Below are positions 16,992 to 26,075 of a stretch of 64,000 nucleotides of DNA, one piece after another (the first letter of the stretch is position 1; every line of letters begins with the position of its first letter). The DNA comes from Kribbella amoyensis (GTDB lineage: Bacteria; Actinomycetota; Actinomycetes; Propionibacteriales; Kribbellaceae). The stretch lies in contig NZ_VIVK01000001.1 in NCBI RefSeq assembly GCF_007828865.1, positions 5,394,001 through 5,458,000 on the forward strand, written 5' to 3'. Both the position numbers and the translations under genes were made by a program. A model generated the notes under the pieces. The model was not told the DNA's origin. It worked only from the letters and a program-made list of their open reading frames with translations, and did no database searches.

Positions 16992-17843
16992 GTGAGCCAG
17001 GTACTGCGCTTCGCCACTTCGGCGCTGGGCCGGCCGTACCACGCGGCGCGGGTCCGGTTCGCGCCGAGGACGCGGGACTCGGAGTTGCACACCCATGCAG
17101 ACTTCCACGAGTTCATGGGCGTCGTCGCCGGCCATGGCGAACACCTGCTCTCGACCGGGACGATGCCGTTGCGAACCGGCGACGTGGTCCTGGTCCGGCC
17201 GCGGGACCGGCATGCGATGCGCGGCTCGGCGCCGGACGGGCTGGAGTTCGTCAACGTCGCGTTCCCGAGTTCGGCCTGGCAGGGGTTCCTCACCCTGACC
17301 CGGACCAACCCGACGGGCAGTTGGGACGCGTCCCGGCGACCCGTGACGTTCCGGCCGGACGACGTCGCCGCGGCGGTCGCGGTCTTCGAGGACGCGCTGG
17401 CCCGGTTCCAGCGCGAGCCGGCCCAGTTCGACCTGATGCGCTTCTGGATCGACCTGCTGCCGCTGGTCACCCCCGAGGAGTTGCCGGCCACCGCCTCGGT
17501 CTCCAGGGCGCCCGGCTGGCTGGCCGATGCGTGCGCGGCGATGCGCTCCGAGGAGAACCTGCGCGGCGGCGTACCGCGGTTGCAGGAGCTGGCCGGGGTC
17601 AGTCCGGCGCACCTGTCCCGGTCGGTGCGTGCGGCGTACGGGACGACGCCGACCGACCTGGTCGCCGACCTGCGCCTGGAACACGCGGCTTCGTTGCTCG
17701 CAGCAACCACCAGCCCGATCGCCGAGATCGCCACCCGCTGCGGGTACGCGAGCCAGTCCTACTTCACCAGGTGCTTCACCGCGGCCCACGACGTCTCGCC
17801 CCGCACCTTCCGGCACCGGTCCCAGCGGGCGTTCGTACCGTAG
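16992..17843 (+). CDS. AraC family regulator with N-terminal cupin domain
   Basis: A 283-residue activator or repressor. Residues 1-120 form an AraC-type cupin sensor (HTHADFHEFMGVVAGHGEHLL, LRTGDVVLVRPRDRHAM). Residues 180-283 carry two helix-turn-helix motifs (VPRLQELAGVSPAHLSRSVRAAYG and SPIAEIATRCGYASQSYFTRCF), the latter the typical AraC signature. It is divergent from the PhyH gene, so it likely senses the substrate or product of that enzyme. This is inference from layout. Confidence 0.92.
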   Translation: MSQVLRFATSALGRPYHAARVRFAPRTRDSELHTHADFHEFMGVVAGHGEHLLSTGTMPLRTGDVVLVRPRDRHAMRGSAPDGLEFVNVAFPSSAWQGFLTLTRTNPTGSWDASRRPVTFRPDDVAAAVAVFEDALARFQREPAQFDLMRFWIDLLPLVTPEELPATASVSRAPGWLADACAAMRSEENLRGGVPRLQELAGVSPAHLSRSVRAAYGTTPTDLVADLRLEHAASLLAATTSPIAEIATRCGYASQSYFTRCFTAAHDVSPRTFRHRSQRAFVP

Positions 17844-17910
17844 GCCGTCGGGCGGGGATCCACCGATCGGTTGATGTCCGGCCGCGGTGCTCGCCGGGAT
17901 GCTCGATGCC

Positions 17911-18642
17911 ATGACAGTCATCGAGATCGAGAACCTGACGAAGAGGTACCGGAACAAGGTCGCCGTCGACGGCGTCTCGCTGCGCGTCGAGCGTGGCCAG
18001 GTGTACGGCATCGCCGGGACCAACGGCGCCGGCAAGACGAGCCTGGTCGAGTGCATGTCCGGCCTGCGTCATCGTGACGGCGGCGACCTGCGGGTCCTCG
18101 GCCTGGATCCGTGGACCGATCGGCGGGCACTGCAGCAGCGGATCGGCGTGCAGCTGCAGGAGTCGGCGTTGCCGGACGCGCTGCGGGTGGGGGAGGCGTT
18201 CCGCTTGTACGCCTCGCTCTACGCCGAGCCGGCGGACTGGCGGACCCTGATGGAGCAGTGGGATCTCGCCGACAAGCAGCGCGTCCGCTTCGGCGGTCTG
18301 TCGGGTGGATGGAAGCAGCGGCTGTTCATCGCGCTCGCGCTGGTCGGGAATCCCGAGCTCGTGTTCCTGGACGAGCTCACCACCGGACTCGACCCGGTCG
18401 CTCGCAGGACCACCTGGTCGCTGATCCGCGCACTGCGCGACCGCGGGCTGACGGTGGTCCTGGTGACCCACTTCATGGACGAGGCCGAGGCGCTCTGCGA
18501 CCAGGTGGCCATCGTCGACCACGGCCGGGTGATCGCGTCCGGCGCCCCGGCCGCCCTGGCCGCCCGGGCCGGGACCGATTCGCTCGACAACGCGTACCTC
18601 GTCCTCGTCGACGGCACGCGGACAGGGGAGGACGTGGCATGA
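17911..18642 (+). CDS. ABC transporter ATP-binding protein (DrrA/LnrL-like)
   Basis: A 243-residue nucleotide-binding subunit. It shows Walker A GTNGAGKTS, a signature of the form LSGGWKQRL, Walker B LVFLDELTTGLDP and the H-loop VTHFMDEAEAL. The class exports drugs or lipids through an ABC-2 permease, which is the next gene (ATGA overlap). It is first in a four-gene operon ending in a DesK-type kinase and NarL-type regulator, an arrangement like the linearmycin-resistance lnrJK-LMN genes. Gly-to-Trp at the signature's fifth position is unusual but seen in this subgroup. Confidence 0.92.
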   Translation: MTVIEIENLTKRYRNKVAVDGVSLRVERGQVYGIAGTNGAGKTSLVECMSGLRHRDGGDLRVLGLDPWTDRRALQQRIGVQLQESALPDALRVGEAFRLYASLYAEPADWRTLMEQWDLADKQRVRFGGLSGGWKQRLFIALALVGNPELVFLDELTTGLDPVARRTTWSLIRALRDRGLTVVLVTHFMDEAEALCDQVAIVDHGRVIASGAPAALAARAGTDSLDNAYLVLVDGTRTGEDVA

Positions 18643-19361
18643 AAGGCATCCTGCAGGTCGTCGCGGTGGAGCTCCGGCTGATCGTCCGCGATCCGATGGC
18701 GGCGTTCTTCGCCCTGGCGTTCCCGGCCGTGCTGCTCTGGGTCAAGATGCGCGACCCCGAGCCGTTGCCGAGCGGGGTCCGGGAGATCGACGCGAACGTG
18801 CCGATGCTGACCGTCTTCGTGATCGGGCTGGCGAGCCTGGTGATCCTGCCGAGCACCTTGGCCCAGTACCGGGAACGCCGCATCCTCAAGCGGTTGCGGG
18901 CCACTCCCGCGGCACCGGGGATGTTGCTCGGGGCGCAGTGGGTCGCCCATCTGCTGCTGGCCGTGCTCGGGACCGTCGTCCTGGTGGTGATCGGCGGGCT
19001 CGCGTTCGACCTGACCGCGCCGGCGAGTCCGGGGAAGGTGGTGCTCGCGTGGATCCTGGGGGCCGGCTGCCTCGGTGCGATCGGGCTGCTGATCGGTGCC
19101 GTGGTCCCGACGAACCGCAGCGCGATGCTGGTCGGGCTGACGGTCTTCTTCCCGATGGTGTTCGTGTCCGGTGCGATGGTGCCGCGCGAACTGACCTCGG
19201 GATCGCTGCGCACCGTCGGCGACCTGACTCCGATGGCTCCGGTGGTCGAGACGATCCGCGCGGCCTGGTCCGGTACGCCCGTCTCCGCCACTACCCTGAT
19301 CGTCATGGCGACCATCACCGCCCTCGCCACCACCGCGGCCGCCAAGGTTTTCCGCGGATGA
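18639..19361 (+). CDS. ABC-2 type transporter permease
   Basis: A 240-residue membrane subunit with six hydrophobic segments, an amphipathic N-terminal helix (VAVELRLIVRDPMAAFFALAFP) and the ABC-2 hallmark near the C-terminus (FFPMVFVSGAMVPRELT...LTPMAPVVETIRAAW). It pairs with the upstream ATPase and is coupled by ATGA overlaps at both ends. The likely role is export or removal of a membrane-active compound. The substrate is not known. Confidence 0.92.
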   Translation: MKGILQVVAVELRLIVRDPMAAFFALAFPAVLLWVKMRDPEPLPSGVREIDANVPMLTVFVIGLASLVILPSTLAQYRERRILKRLRATPAAPGMLLGAQWVAHLLLAVLGTVVLVVIGGLAFDLTAPASPGKVVLAWILGAGCLGAIGLLIGAVVPTNRSAMLVGLTVFFPMVFVSGAMVPRELTSGSLRTVGDLTPMAPVVETIRAAWSGTPVSATTLIVMATITALATTAAAKVFRG

Positions 19362-20647
19362 CCGACGCCTCCGACGCCCTGACCACCACCGGCTCGAACG
19401 CGGCCGGAGGTGGTCGGCTGGATCTCGGCGAGGAGGCCGGGTGGGAACGCGCGGCCGCCGCGCTGCCGTACCTGTTCCTCCTGCTGCCGGCGACCTTCGC
19501 TCTCCTGCGCGAGTGGCGGCCGGTGGTCCTCGCGTTGACCGTCGCGCTCCTGCTCTGGACTGCCTTGCTCTCTCGCCCTCGTACCACGGGCAGGCTGCTC
19601 ATCCCGATCGTCTACCTGACAGGCACGCTGGCTCTGCTCGCGGGACTCGTGCACCTCGATTCGCTGTTCACGCTGACCGGCGTCGGAGTCTTCATCCAGA
19701 TCTTCACGCTGCTGCCAAGCTGGCGGGCGTACTGCGGGGTGGCCGCCACCGCTGCCGTACTGGTGGTGGCGCGACCCCGCGACGGCAGGCATCTCGGCGA
19801 GCTGGTCGCCTCGTTCCTCGTCGCACTCCTGGTGGCGTCGGCAACCGGGCTGCTGTTCTCCGCGATCTCCCGGCAGAGCGAACAACGCCGCCTGCTGATC
19901 ACCGAGCTCCGCCGGACCACGGCCGAGCTGGCCGAGCTCGCCGAGGAGAACGCCCGCCTGCAGGCCGAACTACTCACCAGCGCCCGCGAAGCCGGCACCC
20001 TGGCCGAGCGGCAGCGGATGGCCCGCGAGATCCACGACACCGTCGCCCAGGGACTCACCGGCATCCTGACCCAGCTCGAAGCCGCCGAGGAATCGCCCGC
20101 CGACCCGTCGACCCAGGCCCGGCTGACCACGATCCGTACGCTGGCCCGCGACAACCTCAGCGAGGTCCGTCGCTCGATCCACGCCCTGCGCCCGGCCCCG
20201 TTGGCCGACGCGCGGTTGTCGGCCGCGCTGGACGAGGTCGTCGCGAAGTGGTCGCGCACGAACGCGATCGCCGCCGAGTTCCACCTGACCGGCGAAGCGC
20301 GGCCGTTGCACCCGGAGGTCGAGAACACACTGCTCCGCGTCGCCCAGGAAGGGCTGGCCAACGTCGCGAAGCACGCTCGCGCGACCTGGGTCGGCCTCAC
20401 CCTCTCGTACATGGAGGACGTGGTGGCCCTGGACCTCCGCGACAACGGCACCGGCTTCGTTCTACCGGCCGCGCCCGTGGAGAGCCGGCCGGCTGGTGGG
20501 TTCGGGTTGGTGGCGATGCGGCAGCGGGTGGCCCGGCTGGCGGGGACACTCGAGGTGGAGACCGGGCCGGGGCAGGGGACGGCGCTGTCCGCGACGATCC
20601 CGGCCATCCCGGCCATCCCGGCCATCCCGGACGACGAGGGGGACTGA
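19358..20647 (+). CDS. Sensor histidine kinase, DesK/NarX type
   Basis: A 429-residue kinase. Five to six membrane helices (residues 35-172) have almost no extracytoplasmic loop, so it likely senses within the membrane. A coiled coil (178-215) leads to a HisKA_3 box with phospho-acceptor H226 (MAREIHDTVAQGL) and a HATPase_c domain (N-box EGLANVAKHA, G-box LRDNGTGF, GGFGLVAMRQR). The C-terminus ends in PAIPAIPAIP, encoded by a 9-bp tandem repeat at 20597-20630. ATGA overlap with the permease. Confidence 0.93.
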   Translation: MTDASDALTTTGSNAAGGGRLDLGEEAGWERAAAALPYLFLLLPATFALLREWRPVVLALTVALLLWTALLSRPRTTGRLLIPIVYLTGTLALLAGLVHLDSLFTLTGVGVFIQIFTLLPSWRAYCGVAATAAVLVVARPRDGRHLGELVASFLVALLVASATGLLFSAISRQSEQRRLLITELRRTTAELAELAEENARLQAELLTSAREAGTLAERQRMAREIHDTVAQGLTGILTQLEAAEESPADPSTQARLTTIRTLARDNLSEVRRSIHALRPAPLADARLSAALDEVVAKWSRTNAIAAEFHLTGEARPLHPEVENTLLRVAQEGLANVAKHARATWVGLTLSYMEDVVALDLRDNGTGFVLPAAPVESRPAGGFGLVAMRQRVARLAGTLEVETGPGQGTALSATIPAIPAIPAIPDDEGD

Positions 20648-20648
20648 C

Positions 20649-21284
20649 GTGCCGATCCGGCTGATCATCGTCGACGACCATCCGGTGGTCCGCGACGGCC
20701 TACGCGGGATCTTCGCCGTGGACGACGGGTTCGAGGTGGTGGGCGAGGCGGGCGACGGACCCGAGGCACTCGTCCTCGCCGCCCGGACGAAACCGGATGT
20801 CGTGCTGATGGATCTGCGGATGCCGAAGCTGTCCGGCCGCGAGCTGATCCGCCGGCTGCGGGACCAGCAACCCGGCGTACGGATCCTGGTCGTCACGACG
20901 TTCGACGACGACGCCGACGTCCTCCCCGCGCTCGCCGAGGGCGCGACCGGCTATCTCCTGAAGGACACCCCGCGCGCCGAACTGCGCCGGGCGGTCCAGG
21001 CCGCCGCCCGGGGGGAGAGCGTGCTCTCGCCGACCGTTGCCGGAGTCCTCGCCAACACCACCCGTACACCGAAGGTCGAGGCTGCCACACCCCTCAGCCG
21101 GCGCGAGCTCGAGGTCCTCGACCTGGTCGCCCGCGGCACCACCAACCGCGAGATCGCCGCCACCCTCTTCATCACCGAGGCCACCGTCAAGACCCACCTG
21201 CTCCACCTCTACGCCAAGCTCGAGGTCAAGGACCGCGCCGCCGCCGTCGCGGCCGCACTGCGCGCCGGCCTGCTCGACGGCTGA
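20649..21284 (+). CDS. NarL/FixJ family response regulator
   Basis: A 211-residue two-domain regulator. The receiver has acidic residues D9-D10, phospho-acceptor D55 (VVLMDLRMP) and the conserved Lys (GYLLKDTP). The LuxR-type HTH is at about residues 145-205 (LSRRELEVLDLVARGTTNREIAATLFITEATVKTHL). GTG 20649 starts 2 bases after the kinase stop. It should be phosphorylated by that kinase and control the ABC operon itself. Confidence 0.94.
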   Translation: MPIRLIIVDDHPVVRDGLRGIFAVDDGFEVVGEAGDGPEALVLAARTKPDVVLMDLRMPKLSGRELIRRLRDQQPGVRILVVTTFDDDADVLPALAEGATGYLLKDTPRAELRRAVQAAARGESVLSPTVAGVLANTTRTPKVEAATPLSRRELEVLDLVARGTTNREIAATLFITEATVKTHLLHLYAKLEVKDRAAAVAAALRAGLLDG

Positions 21285-21400
21285 CGCGTGGCACCAAGGA
21301 TCAGGCATGTGGACATGTCCGGTTTCACCGACGCGGTCGCCGAGAGGAAGGTCGTGACGCTCGCCGGTACCTCTGCCAGACCCACCGTCCGATCCAGGGG

Positions 21401-24400
21401 TCAGGCTGTCGCGAGCGCCTTCCGGATCCGCTTCTCGGAGACCGGGTACGGCGTGCCGATGGTCTGGGCGAAGAGGCTGACCCGGAGCTCCTCCAGCATC
21501 CAGCGGATGTCGAGGAGCTCCGGACTCGGGGACTTCCCGGTCGGTACCGCGCGCAGCCGGGCCTGGTACTCCTCGGTGAGGGTCTGCACGATCGCCATCC
21601 CGGACCGGTCCCGCATCGCGTTCGCACCGACCTTGTCCAGCCGCTGCTCGATCCCGCGCAGGTACCGGACCAGGTCGGGCAGCCGCCGCGCACCGGTCTC
21701 GGTGATGAACCCGCGATGGACCAGCCCTTCGAGCTGACCGCGGACGTCGGACAGCGCGGCCAGCAACGCCGGGCTCGACGCGCGGGAGATCTGCTTGTCG
21801 ACCGTGCGCGCGTGGCCGAGCACCTGCTCGACCTGCTGCAGGATCGTCAGCACCGTGTCCGCGAGGTCGGACCGGACCGCGTCGCGGAGGATCGAGAACG
21901 CGGTCAGGTTCCACGCCGGACCACCGGCCGCCGCCATCAGTTGATCGATGGCCGCCGCGATCGCGTCGTCGAGCAGGTCGCCGACAGTGCGATGCGGACC
22001 CGCGAGCAGCGTCATCTTCTGCTGGTTCGTCAGGTTCCGCTGCACGACCTCCACCACCGACGGCATGGTCAGCAGGAGTAGCTTGCGCGTCCCGGCCCAC
22101 ATCGCGGCCGCCTGATCCCGCTCGGTCTCCTGCAAGCGGACGGCCACCGTCTTGCCCTCGTCCACCAGCGCCGGGTACCCGGCGACGGTGAGGCCGTTGC
22201 GGTGCTCCGAGAAGCTGCGCGGCAGGTCGCCGATGGTCCAGTCGGTCAGGCCGGACCGCTCCAGTCCGCTGACCGCCTTGGACGCCACCTGCGAGATCGC
22301 CGCCTGGGTCTTCGGTTTCAGCCGCTCCTTCAACCGGGCCAGGTCCTTGCCCTCGGCCACGGTCTTGCCGCGGTCGTCGACCACCCGGAACGTCATCCGC
22401 AGGTGCTCCGGCACCCGGGTCCAGTCCCAGTCGGCCGGCTCGATCACCACGTCGCGCAGTTGCCGCAGCTCGCGGGACAGCGCGTCCGTCAACGGCCCCG
22501 ACGCCGGGTCGAGGTGGGGGAGTACCCGCCGGGCGTTGTCGGGGGCGGGGACGATGGTGCGCCGGATCGCCTTCGGCAGCGACTTGATCAGCGTCGTGAC
22601 CAGCTCCTCGCGGAATCCGGGCACGCTCCACTCGAACCCGTCCGCGCTCACCTGGTTCAGCACCAGCAGCGGGAGATGCACGGTCACGCCGTCCGCGTCG
22701 GTCCCCGGCTCGAAGGCGTACGTCAGGTCGAAGGTCATCCCGTTCTGCGTCCAGGTGAGCGGGAACTCCTCCTCCTTGACCTCGGCGCCTTCGCGGACGA
22801 CCAGCGAGCGTTCGAAGTCGAGCAGGTCATGATCGCGTTGCCGGGCCGTCTTCCACCAGGTGTCGAAGTGCCGGCCGGTGACCACCTCGGCACCGATCCG
22901 CTCGTCGTAGAACGCGAACAACGTCTCGTCGTCGACCAGCAGGTCCCGCCGCCGGGTCCGTTCCTCGAGCTCCTCGACCTCCTGGATCAGCCGCCGGTTC
23001 TCGTGGAAGAACTTGTGGTGGGTGTCCCAGTCGCCCTCGACCAGCGCGTGCCGGATGAACAGCTCGCGGCTGACCTCCGGATCCACCTTGCCGTAGTTCA
23101 CCTTGCGCCGGGCCACGATCGGGACGCCGTACAGGGTGACCTTCTCGTACGCCATCACGGCGCCGGCCTTGCGTTCCCAATGCGGCTCGGAGTAGTTCCG
23201 CTTGATCAGGTGCGCGGCCAGGTCCTCGGCCCACTCCGGCTCGATCTTCGCGTTCACCCGGGCCCACAGCCGCGACGTCTCGACCAGCTCGGCCGCCATC
23301 ACGAACTGCGGCGGCTTCTTGAACAGCCCCGAACCCGGGAAGATCGCGAACTTGGTGCCGCGGGCGCCGAGGTACTGGTGCTGGTTCGCCGGGTCCTTCA
23401 TGCCGAGGTGGGACAGCAGCCCGGCCATCAGCGAGACGTGCACGCTCTGCGGGTCGGCCGGGTTGCCGCTGTTCAGGGTGACGCCGATCTGGCTCGCCAC
23501 CTGGCGGAGCTGGGCGTAGATGTCCTGCCACTCACGGACGCGCAGATAGTTCAGGTACTCGCTGCGGCACATCCGGCGGAACTGGTTGCCGGACAGCTCC
23601 TTCTGCTGCTTCTTCAGGTAGTTCCACAGGTTCAGGAAGCCGAGGAAGTCCGAGTTCGGATCGCGGAAGCGGGCGTGCTGCTGCTGGGCCTGCGCCTCCG
23701 CGTCGGTGGGGCGTTCGCGCGGGTCCTGGATCGACAGCGCCGAGGCGATCACCATCACCTCGCGGACGCAGCCGTGCTTGTCCGCCTCGACGATCATCCG
23801 GGCCAGGCGCGGGTCCAGCGGGATCTGCGCGAGCTGCCGGCCGACCTGGGTGAGCCGCCGGTTCCGGTCGGTACCGCGGGCGCCGTCGAGCGCGCCGAGC
23901 TCGGTCAGCAGCTGGACGCCGTCGGTGATGCTGCGCTTGTCCGGCTCGTCGATGAACGGGAACGCGGCGATGTCGCCGAGCCCGATCGACGTCATCTGCA
24001 GGATCACCGAGGCCAGGTTGGTCCGCAGGATCTCGGGATCGGTGAACTCGGGCCGGTTCTCGAAGTGCTCCTCGGAGTAGAGCCGGACGCAGATGCCGTC
24101 GCTGGTCCGGCCGCAGCGGCCCTTGCGCTGGTTCGCGCTGGCCTGCGACACCGATTCGATCGGCAGGTGCTGGACCTTCGTGCGATGGCTGTACCGCGAG
24201 ATCCGGGCCGTACCGGGGTCGATCACGTACTTGATCCCGGGCACGGTCAGCGAGGTCTCGGCGACGTTGGTCGCGAGCACGATCCGGCGGCCGCTGTGTG
24301 ATTGGAAGACGCGGTGCTGCTCGGCGTTCGACAGCCGCGCGTACAGCGGGAGCACCTCGACGGACGCGCCGGGGCGGCCGCGCTGGGCGGCGAACTTGTC

Positions 24401-25501
24401 GTTGAGCGCGTCGGCGGTGTCGCGGATCTCCCGCTCGCCGCTGAGGAACACCAGGATGTCGCCGGGCGCCTCCAGGGACAGCTCGTCGACCGCGTCCAGG
24501 ATCGCCTGGGTCTGGTCCCGTTCGAGCGTGGCCGGGTCGTCCGGGTCGTTGATCGGCCGGTACCGGACCTCGACCGGGTAGGTGCGCCCGGACACCTCGA
24601 CGATCGGGGCCGGCTCGCCCTGGGCGTCGGCGAAGTGCTCGGCGAACCGCTCGGGGTCGATCGTCGCCGAGGTGATGATCACCTTGAGGTCGGGGCGGCG
24701 GGGGAGCAACTGCTTGAGGTAGCCGAGGATGAAGTCGATGTTCAGGCTGCGCTCGTGCGCCTCGTCGATGATCAGGGTGTCGTACCGGCTCAGGTCGCGG
24801 TCGCGCTGCAGCTCGTTCAGCAGGATGCCGTCGGTCATCAGCTTGACCAGCGAGCGGTCGCTGACCTTGTCGGTGAACCGGACCGCGTACCCGATCGTGT
24901 CGCCGAGCTCGGTGCCGAGCTCCTCCGCGATCCGCTCCGCGACCGTGCGGGCGGCGAGCCGGCGGGGCTGGGTGTGACCGATCAGCCCGGTCACCCCGCG
25001 GCCGAGCTCGAGGCAGATCTTCGGGATCTGGGTGGTCTTGCCGGATCCGGTCTCGCCGGCGATCACGACGACCTGGTGGTCCTGGATCGCGGTGGCGATG
25101 TCGTCCTTCAGCTGGCTGACCGGCAGCTGCTCGGGGTACGAGATCTCCGGGACCGCGAGCCGGCGCTGCTCGACCTTGTGCTCGGCCGCCTCGATCGCGC
25201 CGAGGACGCTCTGCAGCGCCTGCGACCGCTTCCGCTCGTCCTTCGAGGTCCGTACTCGCTCCAGCCGCCGGCCGAGCTGCTCGCGGTCGTGCACCATCAG
25301 CGCGTCGAGCCGCGGCAGGACCTCGGCGAGGCTGACCGCGTTCTCGGCCGGCGGGTCGTCGGCCGCGCTGTCAGCGGGGGTGCTGGGTTTCTGGCCGCCT
25401 CCCGGCTTCCGGCCGCGGCGCCGACGACGGCGGGCCGCGGGGTCCTGGGTGGGACCGGTAGCGGGGGAGGGACTCGGGGACTCGGTCCGGGCATCAGGCA
25501 T
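21401..25501 (-). CDS. hrpA: ATP-dependent RNA helicase HrpA
   Basis: A 1366-residue DEAH-box helicase, close to the usual 1300. After a basic Pro-rich N-terminal tail (1-60), motif I GETGSGKTTQ is at 149-158, followed by DEAH (IIDEAHERS), motif III SATID and motif VI QRKGRCGRTS. Then come the winged-helix, ratchet and OB-fold regions and the long HrpA-specific C-terminal DUF3418 domain (from about residue 800, ending LRVSLFAQTIGTPYPVSEKRIRKAL). HrpA rescues stalled or collided ribosomes and unwinds RNA. The ATG at 25501 was preferred over an upstream in-frame start. Confidence 0.95.
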   Translation of the reverse strand: MPDARTESPSPSPATGPTQDPAARRRRRRGRKPGGGQKPSTPADSAADDPPAENAVSLAEVLPRLDALMVHDREQLGRRLERVRTSKDERKRSQALQSVLGAIEAAEHKVEQRRLAVPEISYPEQLPVSQLKDDIATAIQDHQVVVIAGETGSGKTTQIPKICLELGRGVTGLIGHTQPRRLAARTVAERIAEELGTELGDTIGYAVRFTDKVSDRSLVKLMTDGILLNELQRDRDLSRYDTLIIDEAHERSLNIDFILGYLKQLLPRRPDLKVIITSATIDPERFAEHFADAQGEPAPIVEVSGRTYPVEVRYRPINDPDDPATLERDQTQAILDAVDELSLEAPGDILVFLSGEREIRDTADALNDKFAAQRGRPGASVEVLPLYARLSNAEQHRVFQSHSGRRIVLATNVAETSLTVPGIKYVIDPGTARISRYSHRTKVQHLPIESVSQASANQRKGRCGRTSDGICVRLYSEEHFENRPEFTDPEILRTNLASVILQMTSIGLGDIAAFPFIDEPDKRSITDGVQLLTELGALDGARGTDRNRRLTQVGRQLAQIPLDPRLARMIVEADKHGCVREVMVIASALSIQDPRERPTDAEAQAQQQHARFRDPNSDFLGFLNLWNYLKKQQKELSGNQFRRMCRSEYLNYLRVREWQDIYAQLRQVASQIGVTLNSGNPADPQSVHVSLMAGLLSHLGMKDPANQHQYLGARGTKFAIFPGSGLFKKPPQFVMAAELVETSRLWARVNAKIEPEWAEDLAAHLIKRNYSEPHWERKAGAVMAYEKVTLYGVPIVARRKVNYGKVDPEVSRELFIRHALVEGDWDTHHKFFHENRRLIQEVEELEERTRRRDLLVDDETLFAFYDERIGAEVVTGRHFDTWWKTARQRDHDLLDFERSLVVREGAEVKEEEFPLTWTQNGMTFDLTYAFEPGTDADGVTVHLPLLVLNQVSADGFEWSVPGFREELVTTLIKSLPKAIRRTIVPAPDNARRVLPHLDPASGPLTDALSRELRQLRDVVIEPADWDWTRVPEHLRMTFRVVDDRGKTVAEGKDLARLKERLKPKTQAAISQVASKAVSGLERSGLTDWTIGDLPRSFSEHRNGLTVAGYPALVDEGKTVAVRLQETERDQAAAMWAGTRKLLLLTMPSVVEVVQRNLTNQQKMTLLAGPHRTVGDLLDDAIAAAIDQLMAAAGGPAWNLTAFSILRDAVRSDLADTVLTILQQVEQVLGHARTVDKQISRASSPALLAALSDVRGQLEGLVHRGFITETGARRLPDLVRYLRGIEQRLDKVGANAMRDRSGMAIVQTLTEEYQARLRAVPTGKSPSPELLDIRWMLEELRVSLFAQTIGTPYPVSEKRIRKALATA

Positions 25502-25583
25502 GGCGCCCACTAGCTTAGGCGCCAGGCCCCAACGCCTCACACGGATTTCACCGCCGGCGGATCAGCACCGCGGCGGCCTGCCG

Positions 25584-25988
25584 TCAGTCGCGCGGCTGGG
25601 CGACCTTGACGGCGAGGACCGGGACCGGGGACTCGAGCAGGACGCGCTGGGCGGTGCTGCCGAGGATGAGCTTGCCGACCGGGCTGCGCCGCCGGAGGCC
25701 GAGCACGATCAGCTCGACGTCGTCCTGGGCGGCCGCGCGGAGCAGTTCGGCGGCGACGTCACCGCTGGCGAGTGCCTGCTGGATCGCGACGTCGACACCC
25801 TCCGCGCGCAGCTTCGCCTCGGCCGCGGCGAGCTCCTCCTGGTTGGCGTACCGGGAGTCGATGTAGGCGTCGCCGCGACTGGTGTTGAGCAGCAGCACGG
25901 ACCCACCGCGCAGCTTCGCCTCGGCGGCCGCCGCCTCCAGGGCGGCCTCGCCCTCCGGCGTCGGCACGTACCCGACCAGGATCATCAT
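25584..25988 (-). CDS. Universal stress protein (UspA family)
   Basis: A 134-residue single Usp domain. It starts MMILVGYVPTPEGEAAL, the typical first strand and loop. The C-terminal VELIVLGLRRRSPVGKLILGSTAQRVLLESPVPVLAVK has the ATP-binding G-2x-G-9x-G(S/T) pattern, here G-K-LILGST, so it is probably the nucleotide-binding type. ATG 25988 has GGGAG 8 nt upstream. The next codon is also ATG. It is not visibly coupled to a neighbour. Confidence 0.92.
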   Translation of the reverse strand: MMILVGYVPTPEGEAALEAAAAEAKLRGGSVLLLNTSRGDAYIDSRYANQEELAAAEAKLRAEGVDVAIQQALASGDVAAELLRAAAQDDVELIVLGLRRRSPVGKLILGSTAQRVLLESPVPVLAVKVAQPRD

Positions 25989-26075
25989 GCTGCTCACTCC
26001 CATCCGTCGCCCCAGTGGCCAGGCCATCAGATCGCCTTCGGCCCGCTCCTGTCAGGTCCCCACGCCGACGCGGGT

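Noticed and set aside
16899..18056. N-terminal extension of the PhyH frame
   Set aside because: It runs antisense through the AraC gene and lacks any domain. The PhyH family N-terminus begins at 16898 with a ribosome site.
20597..20630. CRISPR-like short repeats
   Set aside because: The 9-bp units are head to tail without spacers and are in frame inside a kinase gene.
22202..24301. Long plus-strand open frame antisense to hrpA
   Set aside because: It is a GC-bias shadow: Arg/Leu/Val/Gly-rich composition, no family motif, and hrpA on the other strand has all helicase motifs.
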